From positions 1 to 32,779 of the forward strand of contig VBGR01000091.1 in NCBI GenBank assembly GCA_005880695.1: a stretch of DNA of 32,779 bases, read 5' to 3'. This DNA is from Chloroflexota bacterium. GTDB taxonomy: Bacteria; Chloroflexota; Dormibacteria; Dormibacterales; Dormibacteraceae. The first letter of the stretch is position 1. Each line of letters starts with the position of its first letter. Positions 15,907-24,298 of the stretch are shown piece by piece. The translations under genes were made by a program, and so were the position numbers. The notes below the pieces were generated by a model. It made no database searches and was not told where the DNA came from. It worked only from the letters and a program-made list of their open reading frames with translations.

Positions 15907-16344
15907 ATGTCTGCGCTGAATCCACAGGAAGAGCTCCGGCACCTGCGCGAGGGCGTTGACGGGGCCGCGGTCCCGGCGGGCTTCCAGCTCGACCGGCTCG
16001 ACCTCGGCGCCTCCAACCCTGCCGTCGCCCTGGCCGGCGCCCGGGAGGTGATGGAGGCTGTGCTGGCCCGCTCAGACGGCCCCTGGCCGCCGCTGGCTGA
16101 GTGGCAGTGGGTCCTGCCCGACTGGTTCGTCGAGCGCTGCGTCGATGACTCGGCGATCCAGACCTGCACCCTCGACCGCTGGTCCCTGCGGGCCTGGCTT
16201 TACTGGCTCGAGCCGTCCAATCGCCGCTGGTGGTGGTGGGACGCGACGGCCCGCGCGAAGGCGGTACGGGTGCAGGTGGTCTACCGCGAGAAGCCCTACC
16301 TGCGGGGCGCCCTGGAGTGGCTCTTCAAGGCCGCCGACAGGTAA
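15907..16344 (+). CDS. Tryptophan-rich hypothetical protein
   Basis: 145 aa, no family recognised. It has about a dozen tryptophans, including the run RRWWWWD near residue 110 and WPPLAEWQW, DW, RWSLRAWLYW earlier. The sequence is otherwise charged and soluble with no signal peptide or membrane helix. The aromatic-rich middle could form a ligand or protein interaction surface. ATG 15907 has no clear Shine-Dalgarno. It converges on the MFS gene with a 32-nt gap containing small inverted repeats (CCTGG/CCAGG, GGTGG/CCACC) but no T-run. Function unknown. Confidence 0.7.
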   Translation: MSALNPQEELRHLREGVDGAAVPAGFQLDRLDLGASNPAVALAGAREVMEAVLARSDGPWPPLAEWQWVLPDWFVERCVDDSAIQTCTLDRWSLRAWLYWLEPSNRRWWWWDATARAKAVRVQVVYREKPYLRGALEWLFKAADR

Positions 16345-16376
16345 CCGTCGATCAGACCTGGGTGGTGTCCAGGGAC

Positions 16377-17543
16377 TCAGGCCACCGCCCGTCTCACAGA
16401 GCCCAGCCGCATCGGGATGGGGATCAGCGTCATCGCCAGGCCGGCGACCACGACCAGCAGCCAGGCGCTGGCCGCCTGACCGGTGGCGTCCCAGATCGCA
16501 CCGGCCAGGAGCGGTGCGAGGAAGGCAGTCGCGTACTGGATGGTCGTGATGCCAGCGGTGAGGCGATGCACGTCCCCCGCCTCGGCCATGAGCGGCGGCA
16601 TCGCCAGCACCAGCATGAAAGCGAAGGCGGCCGCGAACCCGACCACACCGGCGGCGACTGCCTGGCTCAAGCCCGAGAGCGCGCCAAAGGCGACGGCTGC
16701 GGCGGCGGTGAGCACACCCGTGGCGATGAAGGGCCAGCGGCGGCCGAGGATCGCGCCCGGCACGGCGGCGATGATGAGCGAGGCGGGCAGCTGGAGCAGG
16801 TTCAGCAAGGTAAGTGAGAGCGTGATCGATTCGGGCCGGTGGACGGCGCGCAGGTAGTCGGGCAGAAAGGAGTTGAACCCGAAGTACGCGGCGGAGGCGC
16901 CGCCCAAGAAGAGTCCGAGCTGCCAGGTCGTTGCCTTCCGCCAGTCCGGCCACCAGCGTGGCGGCGGCACGCCCGCGGCCCGCGCCTGGTGCGGCGTCAA
17001 GGCGATGACAAGGGCCGCCGTGGCCAGGACCGGGATCGACCAGAAGGCGAGCGCCGCCTCCCAGCTGCCGCCGAAGAGGCGCACCACGAAGGGGACCGTG
17101 AGTGCGGCGGGCAACGTCTCGCCGACCAGGAACCCATTCGAGAAGGCGGCCGTGGCGAGACCCACCCGGTCGGGCGCCCACAGGGCTACCAGCGAAGGCA
17201 GGGAGGGTTGGGCGATGGCGACTCCGACGCCCATGACGAGGGTCATCGCGAAGAGCATCGGGAGGCTGGGACCAAGGCCGCGCAGGGCGCCGCCGGCGCC
17301 GACCAGGACCAGCGCCAGCGCCAGCGCCCGCCGGGCGCCGAGCCGGGAGATCAGAAGAGATCCGAACACCGTCGTAGTGGCGAGGAGCAGGATCGGCAGC
17401 CCGAAGAGTGCGCCGACCGCCTTCTCGTTCAGGGGCAAGGAACGATGGATGGCCGGAATCAGTGGCGGAATCGCAAGTAGCGTGAGGCGCAGGCTGTTCC
17501 CCGCCAGCCAGAGCAGGAGGAGCCGGCCGGCGGGGCCGCTCAG
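16377..17543 (-). CDS. MFS transporter, CynX/NimT-like
   Basis: Up to 388 aa, about 12 membrane helices. The G-rich VMGVGVAIAQPSLPSLV and SNGFLVGETLPAALTVPF, and GGSWEAALAFWSIPV, resemble the CynX/NimT group of major facilitators; the substrate is unknown (small anions or organic acids are possible). The first canonical start is TTG 17438, but the frame stays open upstream and encodes an obvious first helix, LLLLWLAGNSLRLTLLAIPP. The only suitable codon before it is CTG at 17543, which overlaps the TGA of the acyl-CoA synthetase gene as CTGA; CGGAG lies about 10 nt before it. I therefore place the start there. Coupled to the synthetase, it may import that enzyme's acid substrate. Confidence 0.82.
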   Translation of the reverse strand: MSGPAGRLLLLWLAGNSLRLTLLAIPPLIPAIHRSLPLNEKAVGALFGLPILLLATTTVFGSLLISRLGARRALALALVLVGAGGALRGLGPSLPMLFAMTLVMGVGVAIAQPSLPSLVALWAPDRVGLATAAFSNGFLVGETLPAALTVPFVVRLFGGSWEAALAFWSIPVLATAALVIALTPHQARAAGVPPPRWWPDWRKATTWQLGLFLGGASAAYFGFNSFLPDYLRAVHRPESITLSLTLLNLLQLPASLIIAAVPGAILGRRWPFIATGVLTAAAAVAFGALSGLSQAVAAGVVGFAAAFAFMLVLAMPPLMAEAGDVHRLTAGITTIQYATAFLAPLLAGAIWDATGQAASAWLLVVVAGLAMTLIPIPMRLGSVRRAVA

Positions 17544-19501
17544 GCCCGTGCGGCTCCGATGGCCTTTAGGGCGTCAGGGTTCTCCAGCGCCGTCAGGTCG
17601 CCCGGCTCGAGGCCCAGGTAAACCGCCTTCACGACCCGGCGCAGGATCTTGGCATTGCGCGTCTTGGGCAGATCGGGCACGAAATAGATTTCCTTCGGCC
17701 GGAGCGGCTTGCCCATCTCGCTGGCGACCCGCTCCTTCAACCGCTCCTTTAAGGCGGCGTCCGCTGCCTGGCCGGTCCGCAGGACGACGAAGCAGACGAG
17801 TGCCTCGCCCTTGAGCTCGTCGGGGACGCCGACCGCCGCAGCCTCCTGGACGGCTGAATCGCCGACCAGCACCGACTCGACCTCGGCCGGGCCGAGCCGC
17901 TTGCCCGCCACCTTGATGGTGTCGTCGGAGCGCCCCAAGACGTACCAGAGGCCGTCGCGCGGGTCGATGTAAGCCCAGTCGCCGTGCACCCAGACGCCGG
18001 GAATTCGGCTCCAATAGGTCTGCTCGTAGCGCTCGCGATCGCGCCAGAACCCGACCGTCATGCCCGGCCAGGGCTTGCGCACGACCAGCTCACCGACCTC
18101 GCCCTGGACCGACTGGCCGTGCTCATCGACGACGTCGGCGGCCATCCCGGGAACGGGGCCGCTGAACGAGCAGGGCCGTTGCGGAGTCAGCACATTGCCG
18201 ATCAGGATCCCCCCGGCGATCTCGGTTCCGCCGCTGTAGTTGATGACGGGCAACCGGTCGCCGCCGACGTTGCGGGCATACCACAGCCAGGGTTCGGGGT
18301 TCCAGGGCTCGCCGGTGCCGCCCAGCACGCGCAGGCTCGAGAGGTCGTGCTTGCGCGGCCACTCCTCGCCCGCGACCATCAGCCCCCGGACCAGCGTCGG
18401 AGCGGCGCCGAAGATGGAGACCTGGTGGTCGGCGACCATCCGCCAGAGTCGATCCGGTCCGGGCGTGTCTGGGGTGCCCTCATAGAGCACGCAGGTCGCA
18501 CCTTGCGAGAGAGCGCCGAAGATCAGCCAGGGACCCATCATCCAGCCGATGTCGGTGATCCAGAAGATGACGTCGTCACGGCCCAGGTCGAATCCCCAAG
18601 CCATGTCCTGGGCCGCCTTTAGCGGGAAGCCGCCGTGGACGTGTACCGCGCCTTTGGGCCGGCCGGTCGTGCCAGACGTGTAGATGACCATCACCGGGTG
18701 CTCGGGGTCGAGCCGGTGAGTGGGCAGATGGTCGGGCTCACCGTCCAACAGCGCCTCCCAAACGTGGTCCCGGCCGCGGGTCCAGGGGACCTCGCGGACG
18801 ATTCGCCGCAGCACCACGACCTGCTCGACGCAGGGGGCCTGCTTCAGTGCCTCATCTGCGACCTCTTTCATCTTCACGACCTGGCCGCGGCGGTAGAAGC
18901 CGTCCGCGCAGATCAGGACCTTGACCTCGGCGTCGTTGAGGCGGCTGGCGACAGCGCCGGCGCCGAAACCGCTGAAGAGCGGGATGATCACCGCGCCGAT
19001 CTTGGCGATGGCCAGCAGGCTGACGGCGACCTCGGGGGTCATGGGCAGGAAAACTCCGACCCGGTCGCCGCGCTCGATGCCCAGCTTCTCCAGGGCCGCG
19101 CCTAAACGGCAGACCTGCAGGTCCAGCTCGGCAAAGGTCAGGCGGCGGACCTCGCCCGGCTCGCCCTCCCAGATGAGCGCCGTCTTCTCGGGCTGGGCTC
19201 GGGGGCCACGCACCCACTGGTCGAGGCAGGTGTCGACGATGTTGAGCTTGCCGCCGCCGAACCAGTGGGCCCACATAACGCCTTCCGAGAGGTCCAGGAC
19301 CCGGTCGTAGGCGCGATACCAGCGGATGCCGAGGTCGTGGACGACTGCATCCCAGAACCACTCCGGGTCGGCGATCGAGCGCTCCTGGAGCTGGGCCAGG
19401 CCGGCGATGCCGTGCCGCTTCATGAAGCGCGTCAGGCGGCTCCGCTCGATGATCTCGGGCGTCGGCTCCCAGGTGACGTCCCCGATCACGACCGGCTGCA
19501 T
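17540..19501 (-). CDS. Acyl-CoA synthetase, acetyl-CoA synthetase-like
   Basis: 653 aa, ANL superfamily: acid + ATP + CoA to acyl-CoA + AMP. The AMP-binding P-loop is YTSGTTGRPKGAVH, followed by WITDIGWMMGPW, the adenine-contacting NYSGGTEIAGG, YVLGRSDDTIKVAGKRLGPAEVE and the A10 lysine in PKTRNAKILRR. The N-terminal domain (FGGGKLNIVDTCLDQ) is that of acetyl-/propionyl-CoA synthetases. Length fits. ATG start with TAGAAT 9 nt upstream and no Shine-Dalgarno, so probably leaderless. The MFS gene follows in a 4-nt overlap. Substrate chain length is not determinable; acetate, propionate or acetoacetate are candidates. Confidence 0.92.
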   Translation of the reverse strand: MQPVVIGDVTWEPTPEIIERSRLTRFMKRHGIAGLAQLQERSIADPEWFWDAVVHDLGIRWYRAYDRVLDLSEGVMWAHWFGGGKLNIVDTCLDQWVRGPRAQPEKTALIWEGEPGEVRRLTFAELDLQVCRLGAALEKLGIERGDRVGVFLPMTPEVAVSLLAIAKIGAVIIPLFSGFGAGAVASRLNDAEVKVLICADGFYRRGQVVKMKEVADEALKQAPCVEQVVVLRRIVREVPWTRGRDHVWEALLDGEPDHLPTHRLDPEHPVMVIYTSGTTGRPKGAVHVHGGFPLKAAQDMAWGFDLGRDDVIFWITDIGWMMGPWLIFGALSQGATCVLYEGTPDTPGPDRLWRMVADHQVSIFGAAPTLVRGLMVAGEEWPRKHDLSSLRVLGGTGEPWNPEPWLWYARNVGGDRLPVINYSGGTEIAGGILIGNVLTPQRPCSFSGPVPGMAADVVDEHGQSVQGEVGELVVRKPWPGMTVGFWRDRERYEQTYWSRIPGVWVHGDWAYIDPRDGLWYVLGRSDDTIKVAGKRLGPAEVESVLVGDSAVQEAAAVGVPDELKGEALVCFVVLRTGQAADAALKERLKERVASEMGKPLRPKEIYFVPDLPKTRNAKILRRVVKAVYLGLEPGDLTALENPDALKAIGAARA

Positions 19502-19510
19502 CTGGTCTCG

Positions 19511-19516
19511 ATTCTA
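19511..19516 (-). promoter_or_regulatory. -10 box of the acyl-CoA synthetase gene
   Basis: TAGAAT on the minus strand (five of six to TATAAT), ending 9 nt before ATG 19501. It overlaps the end of the upstream gene. No clear -35. Confidence 0.45.
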
Positions 19517-20083
19517 CGGGCCGCTAGCGGTGAGCCGTTCCGCCTCCTGGTGCAGCTCCCAGTAGTTCTGCCAGGCCGTCCGCGCCCGGCCCAGCGCCTG
19601 CTGCACGCCGAGGTGCTCGCGCGCCGCCCGGGCGGCATGGTGCTGGGCGTAGACCCAGCGGTCCAGGGCCCGCTCGACCGTCGCGGCAACCTGGCCAAGC
19701 CACTCGTCCCGCGACTGCGCGGCCTGGCCGGGCAGCGCCAGCAGCTTCCAGGTGCCCCCGCCCGCCAGCGCTTTCACGGTCGCCTGGCCCGGGCCCCGGC
19801 CCGGGTGGACGCGCGGCGTGACGTTGTTCGGATTGGCCGCCATCAGCCGGTGCTGGATGGCAAGCACGAGCTGGTGCGCCGCCCGTAGGTTGGCCGGTGC
19901 GGCGGCCGCCTCGCCGCGGCCGGCGCTGACCTGTAGGTCGCGGATGGCGCTGCGCACCTGCGCCGGGACCGAGAGGTAGTCGCGCAGCCGGAGCTCTTCG
20001 ACCTGGTCGAGGAGTTGATCGGAGGCTTGCAGCAGAGCGCGTCGCCGGCGTTCGACAGGGCCGGTGGAGGGCTTCGGGCGCAT
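19514..20083 (-). CDS. Hypothetical helical protein
   Basis: 189 aa, not recognised. Predominantly Ala/Arg/Gln/Leu-rich, predicted largely alpha-helical, with no signal peptide, membrane helix or cysteines. A basic N-terminus (MRPKPSTGPVERRRRALL) precedes a helical stretch QLLDQVEELRLRDYL, then a middle NPNNVTPRVHPGRGPGQ segment, then a long C-terminal helix ending TAWQNYWELHQEAERL. This could be a DNA- or protein-binding helical bundle. ATG 20083 has TAGCGT 8 nt upstream and no Shine-Dalgarno. It ends 12 nt before the synthetase start in the same direction. The 87 nt upstream contain an AT-rich palindrome. Confidence 0.65.
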   Translation of the reverse strand: MRPKPSTGPVERRRRALLQASDQLLDQVEELRLRDYLSVPAQVRSAIRDLQVSAGRGEAAAAPANLRAAHQLVLAIQHRLMAANPNNVTPRVHPGRGPGQATVKALAGGGTWKLLALPGQAAQSRDEWLGQVAATVERALDRWVYAQHHAARAAREHLGVQQALGRARTAWQNYWELHQEAERLTASGP

Positions 20084-20091
20084 TGCCCGCG

Positions 20092-20097
20092 ACGCTA
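20092..20097 (-). promoter_or_regulatory. Possible -10 box of the hypothetical gene
   Basis: TAGCGT on the minus strand, ending 8 nt before ATG 20083, with no Shine-Dalgarno. Weak consensus but the common spacing of this window. Confidence 0.3.
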
Positions 20098-20115
20098 CCG
20101 GCGGCGGGTCGCGGC

Positions 20116-20132
20116 GTAAAGTATTTCTTTAC
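20116..20132. promoter_or_regulatory. Perfect AT-rich palindrome, operator-like
   Basis: GTAAAG-TATTT-CTTTAC, 6-bp perfect arms with a 5-bp spacer, an AT island in GC-rich DNA 33 bp upstream of the hypothetical gene start. It could bind a dimeric regulator. Its regulator is not identifiable. Confidence 0.4.
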
Positions 20133-20170
20133 AAGCTGGCGTGCAAGGAGCGGGTAGCCGGTGTCTTTCG

Positions 20171-21013
20171 TTAGGCGAGGCCGAGAAGCCGCTTGCCATT
20201 GCCCAGCAGCAGCTTCTGCAGGGCCGGCTCTGGAATGTCGAGTTCGCCCAGCTCGTCCAGACAGCGAGACGGAGAGATGAACGGATAGTCGCTGCCGAAG
20301 AGGAACTTGTCCTGCATCCGACCTTTCAGCTCTCGGAGCACCTCGGGCGGAATGTACTTGGGAGCCCAGCCCGAGATGTCGACGTAGACGTTCGCCTTGT
20401 GCTGGGCGACCGCCAGCATCTCGACATGCCAGGGCCAGCCGAAGTGGGCCGCGACGATGGTCAGCTTCGGAAAGGCGGCCGCCAGCGTATCCAGCCGGAT
20501 CGGGCGGCCGTGGTCGAGCTTGATCCCCTGGCCACCCGGGGTGCCGGCGCCGATCCCACTCGTGCCGGTGTGGAAGAGGCAGGGCAGGCCGAGCGATTCG
20601 GCGCGCGCGAAAACTGGCCACCAGCGCTCGTCGTCCGGCGCAAAGTCCTGGATAGAGGGGTGGAACTTGACGCCCTTGAGGCCGAGGCCCTTGAAGCTGT
20701 CCAGCTCCTCGACCGCCCGGGCGCCCTTGCGCGGGTCGACGCTGCCGAAGCCGAGGAAGGCGTCCGGATGTTCTTTGACCGCCTGCGCCACGAACTCGTT
20801 GGTGAGGCGAGGCCGGCCGGTCGCGGTCTCGGCGTCCCAGGCGAGCAGGACGCCGACGAGATCCAGGTCGACGTATTGGCGCGCAAGGCCGTCGACCGTG
20901 TTGCGCGCGACCGTCGAGCGAAAGAACTTCTCGGCGGCCTCGACGTAGCCCTCCAGCGTCCGGTCCAGCCACTCGGGTGTGGGCAGGTGGACGTGGAAGT
21001 CGATCGCGCGCAA
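20171..21013 (-). CDS. Amidohydrolase-2 family (metal-dependent hydrolase/decarboxylase)
   Basis: 280 aa TIM-barrel of the PF04909 type. Signature residues are IDFHVH at the N-terminus, KGVKFHPSIQDFAP, CLFHTGTSG, TIVAAHFGWPWHVEM, VYVDISGW and the closing FLFGSDYPF with the catalytic aspartate. Members decarboxylate or hydrolyse aromatic/unsaturated acids, as in ACMS or gamma-resorcylate decarboxylase. The start TTG 21013 gives MRAIDFHVHLP, and TATCAT sits 9 nt upstream; an alternative TTG at 21043 would overlap the divergent mobA start. Acyl-CoA and aromatic-acid genes nearby suggest organic-acid catabolism. Confidence 0.82.
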   Translation of the reverse strand: MRAIDFHVHLPTPEWLDRTLEGYVEAAEKFFRSTVARNTVDGLARQYVDLDLVGVLLAWDAETATGRPRLTNEFVAQAVKEHPDAFLGFGSVDPRKGARAVEELDSFKGLGLKGVKFHPSIQDFAPDDERWWPVFARAESLGLPCLFHTGTSGIGAGTPGGQGIKLDHGRPIRLDTLAAAFPKLTIVAAHFGWPWHVEMLAVAQHKANVYVDISGWAPKYIPPEVLRELKGRMQDKFLFGSDYPFISPSRCLDELGELDIPEPALQKLLLGNGKRLLGLA

Positions 21014-21022
21014 GTTGCCCCG

Positions 21023-21028
21023 ATGATA
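21023..21028 (-). promoter_or_regulatory. -10 box of the amidohydrolase gene
   Basis: TATCAT on the minus strand, 9 nt before TTG 21013. It lies in the 20-bp gap to the divergent mobA GTG, so the promoter must overlap both genes. Confidence 0.4.
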
Positions 21029-21033
21029 GAGCC

Positions 21034-21630
21034 GTGAGTTCAACCCTCGCCGCGACGCTGCTGGTGCTGGCCGGCGGCGAGAGCCGGCGGATGGGGAGGC
21101 CCAAGGCGCTGCTGCCGGTCGCCGGGCGCACCCTCATCGACTACCTGCTGGACCGCCTGGCGCTGGCGTTTGCCGAGGTGCTGATCTCGTCGAATGACGC
21201 GAGTTCGCTGCCGCCGGCGCTCGGCTACAGGATCATCGGAGACGAGCATCCCGGCGCCGGTCCTCTCGCCGGGATCGAGGCCGGCTTGAGCGCGGCCTCC
21301 TATGACGCAGTGTTTGCGGTGGGCTGCGACATGCCACGGGTAACGCCCGAGCTGGCGCGGCTGCTGGTCGACTCCGCTACCGGTCATGACGCGGCCGTGC
21401 CGCGGCTGGAAGGCTCGCCGGAGCCTGCCTGCGCGTGCTACCGCCGGTCGGCCCGCACGGCCATCAGCGCGGCGCTCGCCGGCGGGCGGTTCAAGGCTGC
21501 CGAAGCGTTGCGCGACCTCGACGTCCACTACCTGGAGGCCGAGCAGCTGCGCGCCGGCGGCATCGCGACGGAAGTCTTTTGGAACATAAACACTCCACTG
21601 GACTATCAAGTTTTCCTCGCCTCGCTGTAA
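21034..21630 (+). CDS. mobA: Molybdenum cofactor guanylyltransferase
   Basis: 198 aa, of normal MobA length. Transfers GMP (or CMP, if a MocA) to molybdopterin. The nucleotide-binding signature LAGGESRRMGRPK (12-24) with K24 is followed by DEHPGAGPLAGIEAGL, the metal motif GCDMP and the C-terminal NINTPLD. GTG start at 21034; no clear Shine-Dalgarno. XDH-type enzymes usually carry a cytosine dinucleotide in bacteria, so a MocA-like role is possible and cannot be settled here. The likely client is the molybdenum hydroxylase encoded at 9.9-14.8 kb. Confidence 0.88.
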   Translation: MSSTLAATLLVLAGGESRRMGRPKALLPVAGRTLIDYLLDRLALAFAEVLISSNDASSLPPALGYRIIGDEHPGAGPLAGIEAGLSAASYDAVFAVGCDMPRVTPELARLLVDSATGHDAAVPRLEGSPEPACACYRRSARTAISAALAGGRFKAAEALRDLDVHYLEAEQLRAGGIATEVFWNINTPLDYQVFLASL

Positions 21631-21640
21631 CGCGGTGCGG

Positions 21641-21646
21641 CATAAT
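21641..21646 (+). promoter_or_regulatory. Possible -10 box of the etfBA operon
   Basis: CATAAT (five of six to TATAAT) 40 nt before the etfB start; no clear -35. The etfB TTG also has GGAG at 21674-21677, 9 nt before it, so this would be an ordinary leadered message. Confidence 0.3.
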
Positions 21647-21686
21647 CAAGACGTTCATTGCTTTCTGACCAGCGGAGAAAACACGC

Positions 21687-22445
21687 TTGAAGATCGTCGT
21701 CACCGTGAAGCAGATCCCGGATCCCAACGCCCCGCAGAAGCTCACGTCCGACAACCGTCTGGACCGAGGCGGCGAGGCTGTGCTCGACCCCGGGGACGAA
21801 TACGGAGTCGAGGCCGGCCTGAAGCTCAAAGAAGCCCACGGTGGCGAGGTGGTCCTGGTCTCGATGGGCCCGGCGAAAGCCGCCGACGCCATCCGAAAGG
21901 GCCTCAGCATGGGTGCCGATCGCGCCATCCACGTCAGCGACGATTCACTGGCCGGCGCCGACGCGCTCCTCACCGCGCAGATCCTCGCCGCCGCCATCAA
22001 GCCGGAGAACCCCGACCTCGTGATCTGCGGCACCGAGTCGACCGACGGCTCCACAGGCATGGTGCCGCCGATGCTCGCAGAGCTGCTGGGAATGCCTCAG
22101 GCCACCTTCGCAAAGCAGGTGGAGGTCAAGGGTGACAAGGTGTCCGTGCACCGGCAGACGAACGAAGGCTACGAGGTCGTCGAGGCGCAGGCGCCCGCCC
22201 TGGTCACGGTCACGGCCGGTGTCGGCGAGCCGCGCTACGCCTCGCTGAAGGGGATCATGGCCGCCCGCAGCAAGGAAGTGAAAAAGGTGGAGCTGAGCGC
22301 GCTGGGGATCGAAAAGGGCAGCCCCGCGGAAAGTGTCGAAGGCGTTGCTGATGCAGAGACGCGAAAGGCGGGCGAGGTCATCGAGGACGACGGCAACGCC
22401 GCCGAGCGGATCCTCGCTTTCCTGGTTCAGGTAAAGGCGGTCTAG
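21687..22445 (+). CDS. etfB: Electron transfer flavoprotein beta subunit
   Basis: 252 aa. Forms a heterodimer with the alpha subunit, carries AMP, and moves electrons from acyl-CoA dehydrogenases to the quinone pool. KIVVTVKQIPDPNAP at the start, LDPGDEYGVEAGLKLKE, VSMGPAKAADAIRKGLSMGADRAIHV and VICGTESTDGSTGMVPPMLAE are the family pattern. TTG start with GGAG 9 nt upstream. The stop TAG is directly followed by the etfA ATG. Confidence 0.96.
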   Translation: MKIVVTVKQIPDPNAPQKLTSDNRLDRGGEAVLDPGDEYGVEAGLKLKEAHGGEVVLVSMGPAKAADAIRKGLSMGADRAIHVSDDSLAGADALLTAQILAAAIKPENPDLVICGTESTDGSTGMVPPMLAELLGMPQATFAKQVEVKGDKVSVHRQTNEGYEVVEAQAPALVTVTAGVGEPRYASLKGIMAARSKEVKKVELSALGIEKGSPAESVEGVADAETRKAGEVIEDDGNAAERILAFLVQVKAV

Positions 22446-23408
22446 ATGGCCAAGGTCTGGGTCGCGGCCGAGCTCAACCAGGGAAAGGTGCAGTCGATCT
22501 CGTTTGAATTGCTGGCCAAGGCGCGGGAGCTGGGCGACGTCGAGGCGATCGCCCTCGGCAAGGGCGCCGAAGCTGCCGCCGCCGAGCTCGGCAAGCACGG
22601 CGCCAAGAAGGTCTACGTCAGCGAGGACGCGGCCTTCGACGACTACATCGGGGTGCCCGCCGCCGGCACGATCGAAGCGCTCGTCAAGCAGGGCGCACCT
22701 GACCTGATCCTCTTCGGCTTCACCTACGACTCACGCGAGGTGGCCGGAAGGCTCGCGGCCCGCCTCGGCGTCGGGCAGGTCTCCAACGCGATGGACGTCA
22801 GCGCCGAGGGCGGTGGCTTCGCGGCCAGCGTGCCCTATTTCGGCGGCGCCAAGGTCGCCACCTTGAAGGTTCTCAACAAGCCCGCCATCGTCCTTGTCCG
22901 GCCGAAGTCGTTCGAGGCTTCCGAGGCCGGTGGGACCGCCACGATCGAGAAGATCGAGCCTCAAAAGGGCGATCTCAGCCGGGCCGCCAAGATCGTCGAT
23001 CGCGTCGTCGAGGCGGGCGAGAAGGTGAAGCTCGAAGAGGCCACGATCATCGTCAGCGGCGGCCGGGGGATGCAAGGGCCGGAAAACTTCCCGCTCCTGG
23101 AGCAGCTGGCTGACGCTTTGGGTGCGGCAGTGGGCGCCAGCCGGGCGGTGGTCGACGCGGGCTGGGTCCCGTATGCCATGCAGGTCGGCCAGACCGGCAA
23201 GTCGGTACGGCCCACCGTCTACATCGCGGCGGGCATCTCCGGTGCCATGCAGCACACAGTCGGCATGAAAGGCTCCAAGTTCATCGTCGCCATCAACAAA
23301 GACGCCGAGGCGCCGATACTCAAGATGGCCGACCTCGGCGTGGTGGGCGACGCGCTCAAGATCGTTCCCAAGCTGACCGACGCGGTCAAAGCCAAGAAAG
23401 GCAAGTAG
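22446..23408 (+). CDS. etfA: Electron transfer flavoprotein alpha subunit
   Basis: 320 aa. FAD-carrying subunit. The N-terminal domain ([15 protein letters not shown] through the [15 protein letters not shown] segment) and the C-terminal FAD domain [61 protein letters not shown] and [12 protein letters not shown] are complete. Starts immediately after the etfB stop (0 nt), so the pair is co-translated. No ETF-quinone oxidoreductase or acyl-CoA dehydrogenase is in the window. Confidence 0.97.
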   Translation: MAKVWVAAELNQGKVQSISFELLAKARELGDVEAIALGKGAEAAAAELGKHGAKKVYVSEDAAFDDYIGVPAAGTIEALVKQGAPDLILFGFTYDSREVAGRLAARLGVGQVSNAMDVSAEGGGFAASVPYFGGAKVATLKVLNKPAIVLVRPKSFEASEAGGTATIEKIEPQKGDLSRAAKIVDRVVEAGEKVKLEEATIIVSGGRGMQGPENFPLLEQLADALGAAVGASRAVVDAGWVPYAMQVGQTGKSVRPTVYIAAGISGAMQHTVGMKGSKFIVAINKDAEAPILKMADLGVVGDALKIVPKLTDAVKAKKGK

Positions 23409-23457
23409 CAACCGAAGCAGGTAGGAGAGCCACACGGAAGAGGCTCGAGCGCAGCGT

Positions 23458-24291
23458 TTGCTTGAGGAGCGGTCCCGCCTGCGCCGGCTGCGCGATTTCA
23501 CCGCGGCGGACACACTTCGCGACCAGCTTCGCGAGGGCGGCTGGGAGGTCGTCGACTCCGCCGAGGGCAGCTCACTGCAGGCCACCGCGGTCCCACCCAG
23601 ACCTCGCCAGGTCACGCTGCTGACCGTCCTGCACGGCTGGCCCGAAGACGCCGAGCGCTGGCTCGGGTCCATCCTCCGCCACCACGCCGGGCTCGACTTC
23701 GAGGCCCTGCTGGTGGACAACTCTGGCGACCCTCGGGTCGCGGAGTGGGCCGCCGAAAGGTCGGGCGAGCAGGTCAGGGTCCTGACGCTGGAGCCGGCCG
23801 GGTTCGGGGCGGCCGTCAACGCTGGCCTCAAGGCTGCAGCGGGCGAGGTCGTCATCCTCTTCGACCCCGGCGTGGAGGCGGAGGGCGACCTCGCGCGCCC
23901 GCTACTGCGCGCGCTCGAGCGCCCCGGGGTCGGCATCGCAGCCGCCTTCGGTCTGCGCGGGGTCGGGACAGTCAAGCACTTCCATGAGCATCCGGGACCC
24001 GAGGTGGACGCGGTGGAGGGTTACTGCATGGCATTTCGACGGGCGCAGGCGCTGGAGGTCGGCGGCTTCGACGAGAGGTTTCGCTTCTACCGGATCGCCG
24101 ACATCGAGTTCAGCTTTCGCCTGCGGTCCCGCGGCCTCCAGGCGGTCGTCGTGGCCGGCCTGCCCATCCGGCGGCACGCGCACCGGCTCTGGGAGGAGAA
24201 GGGCGAGGAAGAGCGCGAACGCCTGTCGCGGAAGAACTTCTACCGCTTCCTCGACAAGTGGGGGAAGCGGACCGACCTCCTGGTCCACTGA
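23458..24291 (+). CDS. Family 2 glycosyltransferase with a CysRS-tail-like N-terminus
   Basis: 277 aa from TTG. Residues ~1-40 ([34 protein letters not shown], split here) match the C-terminal helical hairpin of cysteinyl-tRNA synthetases (the KDF-x-x-AD-x-LRDEL pattern). Residues ~50-260 are a GT-A fold: [53 protein letters not shown], and [24 protein letters not shown] with [14 protein letters not shown]. The DxD metal site reads DPG. Sugar donor and acceptor are unknown. Upstream, AGGAG at 23423-23427 stands 6 nt before an in-frame ACG (23434) and 30 nt before the TTG, so the true start may lie upstream at a non-AUG codon. The methyltransferase follows after 7 nt. Confidence 0.78.
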   Translation: MLEERSRLRRLRDFTAADTLRDQLREGGWEVVDSAEGSSLQATAVPPRPRQVTLLTVLHGWPEDAERWLGSILRHHAGLDFEALLVDNSGDPRVAEWAAERSGEQVRVLTLEPAGFGAAVNAGLKAAAGEVVILFDPGVEAEGDLARPLLRALERPGVGIAAAFGLRGVGTVKHFHEHPGPEVDAVEGYCMAFRRAQALEVGGFDERFRFYRIADIEFSFRLRSRGLQAVVVAGLPIRRHAHRLWEEKGEEERERLSRKNFYRFLDKWGKRTDLLVH

Positions 24292-24298
24292 CCAAAAA

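Noticed and set aside
15668..15919. 83-aa frame with TTG and GGAGG Shine-Dalgarno
   Set aside because: Ser/Arg/Pro-rich protein with no motif; the overlapping 15700 frame looks more like protein. The good Shine-Dalgarno keeps some doubt.
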